From the NCBI GenBank assembly GCA_030549495.1, contig JAUIRK010000982.1, positions 186,001-250,000 on the forward strand: a stretch of DNA of 64,000 nt, written 5' to 3'. The notes below the pieces were generated by a model, which did not search any database, had not been told where the DNA came from, and saw only the letters and a program-made list of their open reading frames with translations. Every line of letters starts with the position of its first letter. Position 1 is the stretch's first letter. Shown piece by piece: positions 12,656-64,000 of the stretch. Made by a program: the position numbers and the translations under genes. The DNA is from Nectonema munidae. Taxonomy: Eukaryota; Nematomorpha; Nectonematoida; Nectonematidae.

Positions 12656-14760
12656 GAAGAAAAAGAAAAAGAAGAAGCAGAGGAAATAAAGACATTAAGA
12701 TGAGAAAAAGTGAAAGAGTTAAAATAGGATTAATGAAATTTTAAATAAAAAATATGTAATAAGTGATTCATACTAGATGGCAGCTTAGTATTTTTTTTAT
12801 ATCATCTAATATTGACGATAATTTTTTCAAAAAGTACGGGTGTTCTAAAATGTATTTAATGTCATTAATGTAGAAACCTTGTGTTTTCATGCATTACATG
12901 AGAAATTCGTCACTGAGAGTAGATGTTTTAACACACGAAAAAAGTAAGTGATTAGGACTTTCAACTGGTTCACAGCCAAAACGGCATCGATTATCAGAGC
13001 ATTTACCGATTAAGTATAGGAAACTTTTACACCTACAACAACCCGAAGGCCATCTTAGAACATTCGGTGGAAGAGCGTGAATTTTAAGTATTTTGTACGC
13101 TTTTTGGAAAAGTGTGATGTTAAATAAAATTTTCTTTGAGTGCTTACTATTAAACCAGTACTGCATCCAAAACGCTTCGTTCTTTTTTTTGACTGATTTC
13201 TTAAGGGAGGCCAGGCATATCAAACTAGTTAGAAGTTCTATATTAAGTGCATTTTTGGCAAGTTTGTCAACGAACTCATTCCCATATATGTCTGCGTGAC
13301 CTGGGCACCACATGATTCTTATATGAAAGTAGATACTTAATTTATAGTAGAAGTATAAAATGCATGGTATAGGGTAGCAAGAGGATTTATTACGTAAGGT
13401 TTCGATTAAGGAAATAAAGTCTGTAAAGAAAATGATGAGAGTAAAGTTAGAAAAGTTGTTAGAATTTTCAAGAAGGTAACTAAAAACAAGTAAAAGAACA
13501 TTACACTCCGCGGAGTAAGAAGTTATAAATTTGCCCAAATTATGAGAATTATAAATTACTAGTTCAAAATATTTTGGGTAAAAAAGGGCAAAAGATGCGG
13601 CGGATGATGAGGTATTGGGGTCAAAAGATCCATCAGTAAATATTAAAAGAGCATGCAATAAATCAATAATTTTTTGGCAAAAAAAACTGCTTTGGATTTT
13701 GGGTGGTAAATTTTAGTGTTGATTGTGAGGTTAGTTATGACCGGGTCAAATAATTTATAGGATGGTTCCAAGCGCCATTTGGAAAAAAAAAGTGTTGAAA
13801 TATTTATAGAAAATCTTTTGAAAGTTGTCGTAATTCGAAAAAAATTTTGCTGGTGAGTAGGAAAGTCCAAACTTAATATAGTTGGAATCTTTAAAGAGAA
13901 AAGATAGTTTTTTGGACAATATCAAATTATCAATAAGAAGGTTTGGAGGAGGTATAAGAGAAGAAATCGAAATTAAAAATTTTGGTGTAGAAACAGAGCT
14001 TTTATTAGCATGGGGCAAAATCGAGTAGAAGAATGTGCTAAAAATCGTCAAATACTTCTTATAATTAAAAATAAGGCCCCATGAAGCGATTTCATAAGTG
14101 AAAGATCGGACAATCACATTGATGAGTAACTTCTTTGAGAAAACGTAGTGGTTTTGCCATTTGAAGTCTTTGATATTTTTGATTCTGGGAAATAAAAGAT
14201 AACCTTTTTTAAACTTTTCCTGAAAATGGCACGGCCAATTTAACTTCGGTGTAAATATGATCCCAAGGTATTTAACTGAAGTTAAGGGTGAGTATTCTTT
14301 GTTGTTATAGAATAAATCAGGGCATCTGTGAAATTTTTTCGAAAAGTTGACAAGGGAACATTTGTTAGCATTGAATGAAAGGTTGAGTAAAGAGGCAAAA
14401 ATTTGTGTTTTGTGCAATAATCTGTCAAGTTCTATAAGATTACTCGTTGGATTTTTTCCAATAACACCAATGACTAAATCATCAGAAAATGCTTGAAAAA
14501 AGCAGCCTTGACTCTCCAAAAATTCAAGTAATGGGTCAACAAGAATTATGAATAAGAAGTCTGAAAGACAACCCATTTTAAGTTTAGAGTACAACAAAGT
14601 TTTTTGTAAATTAGAATGATTTTTCAAAAAAAATTTTCTATTATCCAAATATGAAATCCTTAATTCAGTAATATAAAGGGGAAACTTCATTTTGTGCATA
14701 TTCCTGATGATACAAGAATGGCATGTAGCTTTAAAGGCGCCTTCAAAAAATATTGTTTCT
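12656..14760 (-). mobile_element. LINE with RNase H (I/R1-like), 5'-truncated
   Basis: A non-LTR element on the - strand. Its 3' tail is the GAA-rich run at 12656-12678, followed on the element by about 215 bases of 3' UTR. It is truncated at the 5' side inside the RT, around box A, which is typical of incomplete target-primed insertion. The RNase H domain places it in the I/R1/Loa assemblage, unlike the LINEs at 3433-10400. Confidence 0.8.
12894..14755 (-). pseudogene. LINE RT plus RNase H
   Basis: The RT begins within box A (EGAFKATCHSCII) and continues with MGCLSDFLFIILVDPLL, the FSDD catalytic box (FADD in most relatives) and SVKYLGIIFTPKLNWPCHF. The RNase H domain (13658-13230) has TDGS, SAECN, FTDF and MWCPGHADIYGNEFVDKLAK, so all acidic catalytic positions are visible. 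A C-terminal zinc motif CRFGCEPVESPNHLLFSC (C-x3-C-x7-H-x4-C) closes the protein near 12930. Frame changes near 13770 and 13650 break it. Confidence 0.85.
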
Positions 14761-15134
14761 AATAGTAAAACATTTAATTGTTTCTTTATTTAAAATATTT
14801 TCCCCTTTTATATCAACTTAAGAAGTTTTATTAAACTATTTTAATATTTACTCTTCATTTTCACTAGTGCCCACTAGTGCCCACTGGTCCCAATTAGTCC
14901 CCACAAATTAAAGACACTCCTATATGGAGCAAGAACCGAAACTCTATTTGTGTTCACAATAATGTCAAAAAAAAGAAAATCAGCGAGCGATGATGTGCAT
15001 GTTACCATTTTTACGTGAGCTAATTTATATATTTGTCTATAAAATACACCTCCATCCCCAACTATTTTTTTTTCGTAAAAAATAAATGCATAACCTGATA
15101 AATTGTAAAATAAATTTTGACAAGAGTTTCAAAT
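14761..15134. other. No gene; small GC-richer tandem motif
   Basis: Non-coding gap. At 14863-14893 a roughly 10-bp unit like ccactagtgc recurs about three times. Nothing else recognised. Confidence 0.5.
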
Positions 15135-15906
15135 TTCACTTAGGATCAGGGGGGCATATCCTCAAAATTATTAGGGGAGCAAAATTTTTTTGTTGCAATT
15201 TTCAAAATTTGTGGTCTGAAAATATCACGGGAGACCAAATATTCAAGCAATCCTTTAAAATAGAGTGTATTCAGCGCATACCTAAAGTCCTAAATTTATA
15301 AGACTACTTTATATTTTTTTTTACAAAATTAGTGAATTTAAATACTATACTTCTAACAAAAATATTTTAATTAAATTTGCAGAATATAGACTAGTTTAAA
15401 AAATACAAAATTGTTTGGGGGTGGAATAGGCTTTTCATTGAAAAATACAGTAGAGGAATTGATCTATTACAGGAATTGATGAAAGGATATTTGATTCATA
15501 GAGAAAACAAATAATTGAAGGTTAGATAGTTTTATAAGTGAATTTAGTCTAAAGGCAAAGAGTCTACTAGACACCCTGCGATGTTTATATAAAAAAATTT
15601 GTTGATTCAGGGCAAGAGTATAAAATGATGTTATAATTGTACAAACAAAAATAAAACAAATAATTAAGATCTCATTATTTATTTTACTCAGCATCATTCA
15701 AAAATAGTTTAAAAGCTAAATTGATACAGGCTACAAAAAGTAAAATAACTTTTAATATTTTGCAATGATTTGCCTTTTATAATAACTTTTAAGGAAAAAA
15801 AGTCTATCAGAATAAGTTATAGAGCTTCAATAAAAACAAAAAATTTTAGAGCATAACTTAAGTTTTTTGAAAACTAATTTGATGTACCTCCCTACAGCAT
15901 ACTCTA

Positions 15907-16078
15907 TGGGTGGCATGGCAGGTTGGTTGAGATGATGGACTCAGCACGCTAGCCTATGGATTCAATTCCTCATCGAAACTTCGAATTTAAACAAATTTCG
16001 AATTTGTTCATAGTTTGACATAAGCAGTACATCAGTGCCTTGTCAATGAAAATACACATGCTGCACCTTACCTTTCAC
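15907..16078 (+). repeat. tRNA-derived SINE (in copy A)
   Basis: The head reads GGTGGCATGGCAGGTTGGTTGAG (A-box-like) and GGATTCAATTCC (B-box-like), then a tRNA-unrelated body containing ttcatagtttgacataagc and the CTTACCTTT end. Copy B contains the same SINE at 44273-44436, so it predates the copying of the larger unit. Confidence 0.6.
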
Positions 16079-16507
16079 TTAAAATTGAAAAATTTGTTAC
16101 ATAATTAACATAAGAGAGAAAGGAAACAAAATAAACTAATAAAGCAATTTTCACTATTTTAAAATGGAACCGTCTGTTCTCAGAATAATTTCAAAATAAT
16201 AGGAGGCATAAAGAATTAGTTTATTTGATATTTTCAAGTTTTTATAAGCAGCAAAAGCCAACGTTTAAGTAGCCAACCCTTATAATTAAAAAATTATTTA
16301 AACTAATGGTCGAAAGACATTTGGTCTCATAGACAATTCGCTCCAAAAATAATTCGCCCCATAGACAAATTGACCCAGAGGGCAAATTGTCTCATAGGCT
16401 ATTTTTTTTCATCCATCTTTGCTTATTATGTGTAAAATTATTAAAAAATTTCATATTCTTGTTTATTTTATCTCTATTAAATTATTTCAAATTAATCATT
16501 TTTTCTC

Positions 16508-16672
16508 TTAATTTTTTAGAATTGTCCATTAGACAAAATGTTTTATGAAAATAACGGGGCGAATTGTCCAAGAAACAAAATGTCTTATAAAAATAATGGG
16601 GCGATTTGTCCATGCAACGAACTGTCTTATGAAAATAATGTGCCGATATGTCCGAAGACCAAACTAACATAA
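16508..16672. repeat. 48-bp minisatellite, about 3 units
   Basis: A unit of roughly 48 bp (gaattgtcc...ttatgaaaataatggggc) occurs about three times. Because 48 is a multiple of 3, an open frame of 62 codons with 16-residue repeats (HYFHKT...) appears on the - strand. The same array is in copy B at 43700-43846. I regard the frame as a by-product of the repeat. Confidence 0.65.
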
Positions 16673-17335
16673 ATCAAAGAATAAGAAAAAAAAATCATTG
16701 CGTTTTTTTTTAATATTTCTGTCTAAATATAAAATTCTCACAGCTGTCACAAATAGATCAAGTACATTTTTAACAACTGAAACATTTTGTTTCGATATTA
16801 TATTTTCACTATAATAATCAAAAAAAAAGATTTGATTATGTACATTGTACAGTGTTATTTATAAAATTTAACAATCAAACATTATAAAAAAATCTCTGCT
16901 CAAATATTAAGCAAAAGAGTATTCTTGCTTTTAAACCGAATAGCTAGTCAAAATATTCATACCCAAATAGCTATTAAAAAATTTCTTGACTTGAAAATTT
17001 AAAATTTTCAAATGTTACAAAATGTAACAAACGTAGTGATAAAGATTAAATGACCTTTGTTGAAAAAAAATCTTAGCACGAGTCAAACAATATTCATTGA
17101 TATACAATTGTAACGATTGAAAACTATTTTAATTTAACTCTAAATTCAAAATAGACCGAATTAGTGGTGTCGCCAAAAAAAAGTTTATAGAAGGGGCACA
17201 ATTTAAAAACAAAAAACTTGCGCAACATTATTTACTTTCTTGATCCTTTCATTGGAGAATTTTTCAAAAACTGATATCGCATAAGATGCATGGGGGTACC
17301 ATGCGGTACATATGAGTGTGGGTACGGCCCCTCAT

Positions 17336-17668
17336 GCCCCAGCCTAACTACTCACTGCTTTTAAGCAACCTGAAAAGATATTTAAGACAGTAAGAAGATT
17401 TAACAAAACTATTTTTACCTCTCTGATTAAGAACTTTGATTTGACATCTAGAAAATGCTGAATTAGGTATCTTTTTTTAAAAAGATAATTAATATTAGTA
17501 TAAAATTGAGGCTTAGAAATTATAAAAGAATAACATGCTGGCACTTTAGAGTTAGAGAAAATAAAAATCTATGTTTAAAGATAGCCAACGAGTCCTAAAA
17601 GGACTCTATTTTAAAACTTTTTTTTCTTTTTAAAATATTTTTTTCTTTCTGAATAACTCCTTTTTATA
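17336..17668 (+). promoter_or_regulatory. Upstream region of the RPRD2-like gene
   Basis: Between copy A and the start codon. A perfect short hairpin GAGTCCTAAAAGGACTC lies at 17591-17607, 62 bases before the ATG. An in-frame TAA at 17654-17656 closes the frame upstream. I see no convincing TATA box or initiator, so the transcription start is unknown. Calling this promoter or 5' UTR is inference from position. Confidence 0.35.
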
Positions 17669-59414
<41,746 letters not shown>

Positions 59415-59448
59415 GCATCATCAAGCTATATTCATGTAAAGACACTCT

Positions 59449-59452
<4 letters not shown>

Positions 59453-59481
<29 letters not shown>
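59453..59481. repeat. (GT)n microsatellite in the 3' UTR
   Basis: About 14 TG repeats just after the stop codon; a shorter run is at 59562-59577. Confidence 0.9.
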
Positions 59482-59532
59482 TCTCTTCTCCCTTCCTACC
59501 TTTTTTACCTTTAATTCTAATTAACTTGTTTT

Positions 59533-59538
59533 AATAAA
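59533..59538 (+). promoter_or_regulatory. Poly(A) signal candidate
   Basis: AATAAA 119 bases after the stop codon of the RPRD2-like gene. A second AATAAA is at 59616-59621. Which one is used cannot be told from sequence. Confidence 0.5.
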
Positions 59539-59621
59539 TTAAAAATATGCATATTAACAATGTGTGTGTGTGTGTGTTACTCCTTCTCTATAACCTTCCT
59601 TATATCACACTTTGAAATAAA

Positions 59622-61089
59622 TTTTTAATACAAAATTGATGCATCATTTCAAGTGATTGGCATATCAAACTCCTAGATTTATATGCAAATTGATTCATTT
59701 CAAAGCTAAGATAAATAGCATAAAAAATTTAGTTTGTGTCGATTTTGCAAAATGATAATTTTTAGAAAAATTCAGGTCTCGCATACATTTAACACTTAAA
59801 CGACGAAATTTAAAACAATTTTGAAAAAATCAATAACAAATGCAAGTATTGTATTAAAAAAAGTAGAACTCTCAACATTTTAATACTCAATCATATGAAA
59901 AAACGGAAAAAGGCATATAAATTCATAACACTTCAATTGCCACAGAACTGGTATTCCTTCTAGTTTTAAATAAGCGTAATCTAAATTTACATTAATGTTA
60001 GATAAATGTATTATATAAATGATTATTTTCTTCTTAGGAGTAGTGAGTGTTGCATAGATTTTTATTAGTGGTCTGGCAAGACCACCAGACATAACAAAAA
60101 AAGTAATATACTTATGTTTATAGTAAATCATTATATCAATTATACCTAAGAAATACTGGAGAACAAAGCAATGCAACAAAACTTTTTTCTACGCCAAAAA
60201 GTCACACAATTTGAATGACGGCTCCTTGACAAACATATGTAAATATGTCTACGCGTAAAAGTGAAAATAAGGTATAAAAAGAGAGAAGACGAAATAAATG
60301 ATTTTACTGCATGTGGGTGATAAATTAAAGACATGTTCAAATCTAATTGATGCTAACCTCCGATAGCAACTTGATTAAGAATGGAACTGCATGAGGGGAG
60401 GTTTTAGCTAATTTAACTCTAAAACAAATTGTTATAATTTTACTTATTTATTGAATAACTTTGAGATTCTCGACTTTTTGATTATTGATTGACTCTTTTT
60501 TTAAAAAAAAATTATTGTCTAGTTCTAATCCTTTATTGCCACCATATGGTATTTCTTTCTTCTCATCTAATTCAATAAGACTATGAATGTGAGTAAAGAT
60601 AAATACTCAACGCTATGTTGTTCGCACCTGTTTTATGTGGAATTCTCATTCAACTTATATTTTTGAAAATAACCAATATCACTGTTCTAAAACAATTATA
60701 TTTCTATGTGTACCAAAAGCATAGGACATGAGTCTTGAAATTTATGTATAAATCATGTTCAATACTTTTCAAATACTCAAGTTCTTTATGAAAGTGTTCC
60801 TATAAAAACGTTAATCAATGATAAATGTTGTCATATTCAAAAAAACTATTTTCTTCTCTATATGCTAATTAAAAATAAACAAATTTACATATTCAAAAAT
60901 TTTTTTAAATTTGTAAAAAATTAAAAAGTATTTTTGGCTAAAAAAATCAAATAGAAGAGACTTTTTAAAAAATTCAAGTAATTTTAACAAAAAATTTACC
61001 CATTTAAACTTACAAAGTCAAAGGAGTTATAAGTTTGTAAAACTTTTTAATTAAAGTAAAAACAAAGAATGGCATAATAACTTCTGAAC
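59622..61089. other. No gene seen
   Basis: AT-rich 3' flank with no coding or repeat structure that I recognise. Confidence 0.5.
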
Positions 61090-61534
61090 CATTGGTTCCC
61101 AAACTGTGGGCCATGGCCCCTGGGCCATAAAGTAAAATTTAAGAGGCCATAATCTGAGGCTATGCATAAATAAAACCCAAGGAGTTTAGCCGGTAGAAGC
61201 CTGTCGATAATCTGCAACATCACCCCTCACACTGAGTAGAAAGAGCACTTAATTGTTACAGTGTTATCAAATTTGTAAGATTCAAAGATTAAATCACATA
61301 GCGTAGGATTAATAAACTTTTTCCATCCAGTGGATTTCCTATGTTTCCTTCTTTTTTTTGTTTATTCTTGAAATACCTTTTAGCAAAATGCCCTTTTTAA
61401 TTAATCTTATGATTATAATAGTTAGATACTAGTATACAGTCACGGTATTCACAGGCTATGATTGTTGTGGGGGCCATAAACAAGGATCATGTATGAAAAG
61501 TGGGTAACGATCACAAAAAGTTTGGGAACCACTG
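61090..61534. mobile_element. hAT-like MITE with 8-bp TSD
   Basis: 445 bp. Left end CATTGGTTCCCAAACTGTGGGCC, right end inverted CAGTGGTTCCCAAACTTTTTG. The flanks ttctgaac (61082-61089) and ttctaaac (61535-61542) agree at 7 of 8 positions, as expected of hAT. No coding sequence. Confidence 0.75.
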
Positions 61535-61542
61535 TTCTAAAC

Positions 61543-63236
61543 TTTACATTCTTTGCTGACTTTTTTTAGCAAACTACTGTTGTGCACATCAAAAGTTTGT
61601 TTTAATAATTTGTTCAATCTCGAAAAAGCATTTCACTTGTGAATTAATGAACTTTTAACTTTATAAGGAATGATCTTCTCAACATTTTTGTGAACACCCA
61701 AAAAATGGAATCACTTGAATTTTATCTGCACCATATTAAAAATTTTTTTGGACTTCAGGGCGTCTATATATACCACGTTAACAAATGCTATTAATCAGTA
61801 AATTTTCACGATATTCTTATTTTCGCAAAATAGATAACTATGTATAATATATGAAGCTAATTCCGAAAACTACTACAACTTTTTTTAACTTGCAAATCGC
61901 GTTATTTAATTTGCGCCAAAATTTCTTGCTAGTATTATAATAGATTAGAGCTTTTCTTCCGAATATTGCGAGTGAAAATTACGCTAAGGTAAGTTGTCTT
62001 ATAGTCAAATTACCGTTCATCACGACATGTGGTATAAAGCCGTTGGGTGGCTGAACAAATCTGTTTGGACATAATGTAGACGGTCATAGTTTCAACATAG
62101 GTTTGAATAGGAGATTATCTCGACTCCTCTAATTTTATGGATTCAGAAAATGTCTCATTTGTAGAGCTACAAATTTAGTTAAAAAGTGTGAGGGTTGTTA
62201 TAATGAGCAATAAATTTCGTTTTGATTGACAGCATATTTGATTTTGGCATTTTCTAAAATACATGTGGAAGGAATCATTTACAAAAAAAGGAAAGAAACA
62301 GTATAGAATGAACTACAAACTAACAGCTTTCCACAAAAAGTTATCAAAACTTGCTTAAATGAATCCATAGATAAAATCAATTCCTCTTCTATCCCCATAA
62401 GAGAACATTTTGGAAAGAATTTCTTTGACTTGGTTTGAAAGTGCAAAACACAAATATATTGTTATTCAAAACAAAAGCTCAACAACTTCATTAAGTTGAC
62501 AAACAATCCTTGCAAACAACTTTCCACCTTGATTCCACACGATATGCTACAAGAAACTAAGCAACTTTGAGTGATTCAGGAAAATCTTCAATTACTCCAC
62601 GTTATAAAAAGTAAAAATTATATTTAAAAAAATTGAAGTTTACTATAATTTGAAGTTAATTTTATGTTTGTTGCTTTTAAATGTCAATATCATCATTAAG
62701 TTAGGTTGGGTCAAGTTATAAATAAGGTAACTTTTTTTATGATAAACGATCTTTCAAGTCGATTCCATGAACAAATTAGATTTTATATTAGCGTTGTCAA
62801 GAGTGTATAGGCGGATTTCTATTTCATGCAATTGCCTTTTCTACATATGATATCATGAATAAATAGTAAAAAAAGATGATTGCCCATTTTAACCGTGTGA
62901 AAACCAAAAGACGTTTTAAGTATATGAATATGTTTACTCAAAAATATTTGTTCTGTCCTTCTTCATAAGAAAATGATACAAAGGAATTTACTTTCCTAAT
63001 GCCAATTTTATATTTTAAATTTTCATTTATTTTTCATAGTTTTTAATATGATGTTTAATGATCTCTTTTTTTGGCATAAATTATCAATTTAAAATCTTTT
63101 ATAAATTTCAAAAAACCGAACTAATCATCGATTCAGGACATTTTATAAGGTAATCAGAATACGTCAAAACAATCATCTTGAAAAATTCGCTTAATCTAAG
63201 ATCTTCTTGGATTATTATTATTATTAAACAGGTGAT
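61543..63236. other. No gene seen
   Basis: AT-rich; no supported frames or repeat ends. Confidence 0.5.
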
Positions 63237-63449
63237 TTATTGCAGCAAGAGGCATTCATTTCCAGAAACAGTCAAGGGTATTTGAAAACAGACTTTACCC
63301 ATGAATAAAATATAAAACATTTTTCTAAGCATCTTTTTAAACTTTAATTTGTGTATCATGTTTCCTAATTCAGTGTTATCTAATGTATGTCGCATTTTTG
63401 CACAAGACCGGAAACAACTGACTCGAGAAATTTTCATATCTCTTGCCAT
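63237..63449 (-). pseudogene. Possible mariner-like transposase scrap
   Basis: The - strand frame starts MARDMKISRVSCFRSCAK, resembling the second helix-turn-helix of mariner transposases (MA.EL.ISR.SV.RI.K), and continues with Lys/Leu-rich sequence where relatives have KLQKV..LT...K..RL. No catalytic region is seen. The match is short and recalled from memory, so confidence is low. Confidence 0.35.
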
Positions 63450-63786
63450 TTGTTCTTAGTGAATTTCAATTTGAGCTATTTGTTTATACATATTTTAATA
63501 AGAAGGCAAAAAATCCTTTGCTGATATGCTCTTTTAAAATTCATATAGATTTAATAAAGAAAATCACTTTAAAAATATGATTAATTTTGAAGTTAGTATT
63601 TCGGATGCAATTAATCCTGATTAAATTTTATAGCCCAAAGTTTGAAATTATAGTTTAATATATATATTTTTTTAAATGCTTTTCATATTTTTTATACCTT
63701 TTTCTCAATAATTTTTTTTATTTTTTAATCGGGCAGTTGTCAGGGGAGGCAATTATCGTCGGGGCAATAGCCCTAGAACTGTCTAG

Positions 63787-64000
63787 CAGGGCTCTCCAAA
63801 CTTTTTAACCCATAGAACCCATCATAGATAATTTACTTTCTCCTCGGCTCTTAGACAAGTTTAATAAAAATATAAAATCACTTTTTGCATTTCTGATCAT
63901 GAGCAATAATATCTCCATTTTTCCTGACTAGAAATTTAATTGATTCTCCATAACATAGCCGACCCCCACTTTTATGTTATTATCGACCTCTAAAAGATCT
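63787..64000. mobile_element. hAT-like element, left end at window edge
   Basis: Begins CAGGGCTCTCCAAACTTTTTAACCCATAGAACCC, a canonical hAT-type terminus followed by the CCC/GAACCC motifs common in these elements. It continues past the window. Confidence 0.5.

Larger units (their letters stand above)
15135..17335. repeat. 2.2-kb repeat, copy A
   Basis: Copy A of a long repeat whose inverted partner (copy B) lies at 43023-45735. Matching landmarks include the 17290-17330 segment (ataagatgcatgggggtacc) with 43045-43085, the 48-bp minisatellite, a SINE, and the stretch around 15300 (agactactttatattttt) with 45570-45595. It codes for no recognisable protein. It ends about 330 bases before the start codon of the RPRD2-like gene, so it may contribute to that gene's promoter or 5' UTR. 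Family unknown. Confidence 0.8.

Noticed and set aside
12894-13658. Host RNase H gene
   Set aside because: Directly follows a LINE RT and precedes a LINE tail; it is the element's own domain.

Overview
The window is very AT-rich, repeat-laden animal DNA, most likely from an invertebrate. Evidence for this is one intron-rich host gene, Jockey-like, RTE-like and RNase H-bearing LINEs, BED-finger hAT transposons, tRNA-derived SINEs and many palindromic MITEs. Jockey-like LINEs hint at an arthropod, but the species cannot be fixed from sequence alone. There is no sign of operons, prokaryotic genes or CRISPR.

Layout. 1-2564: an hAT end and a broken BED-type hAT transposase on +. 3433-14760: LINEs on the - strand only, with one 4.7-kb Jockey-like copy inserted inside the reverse transcriptase of another LINE, then a 5'-truncated LINE carrying RNase H. 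15135-17335: a 2.2-kb repeat (copy A) just upstream of the host gene. 17669-59414: one host gene on +, eleven coding exons with fully compatible splice phases, 683 codons. It encodes an RPRD2-like protein with a CTD-interacting domain (CID). Its first intron (21.8 kb) holds a Helitron-like element, three hAT fossils, two RTE-like LINEs (antisense to the gene), MITEs and a foldback element with minisatellite arms. Later introns hold an inverted second copy of the 2.2-kb repeat (copy B), foldback MITEs, SINEs and a 543-bp (CAT)n array. 59415-64000: 3' flank with poly(A) signals, an hAT MITE with a target-site duplication (TSD), a mariner-like scrap and the start of another hAT element.

How it fits together. 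The only gene I judge functional is the RPRD2-like one. The family binds the phosphorylated RNA polymerase II C-terminal domain through the CID and dimerises through a coiled coil. Everything else I recognise is mobile DNA or its remains. The most informative structures are the inverted 2.2-kb pair, one copy carrying a MITE whose empty site survives in the other copy; a TTAA-flanked MITE family with five copies; and the nested SINE/foldback with an exact 11-bp TSD. I did not find a convincing new enzymatic or defence system.
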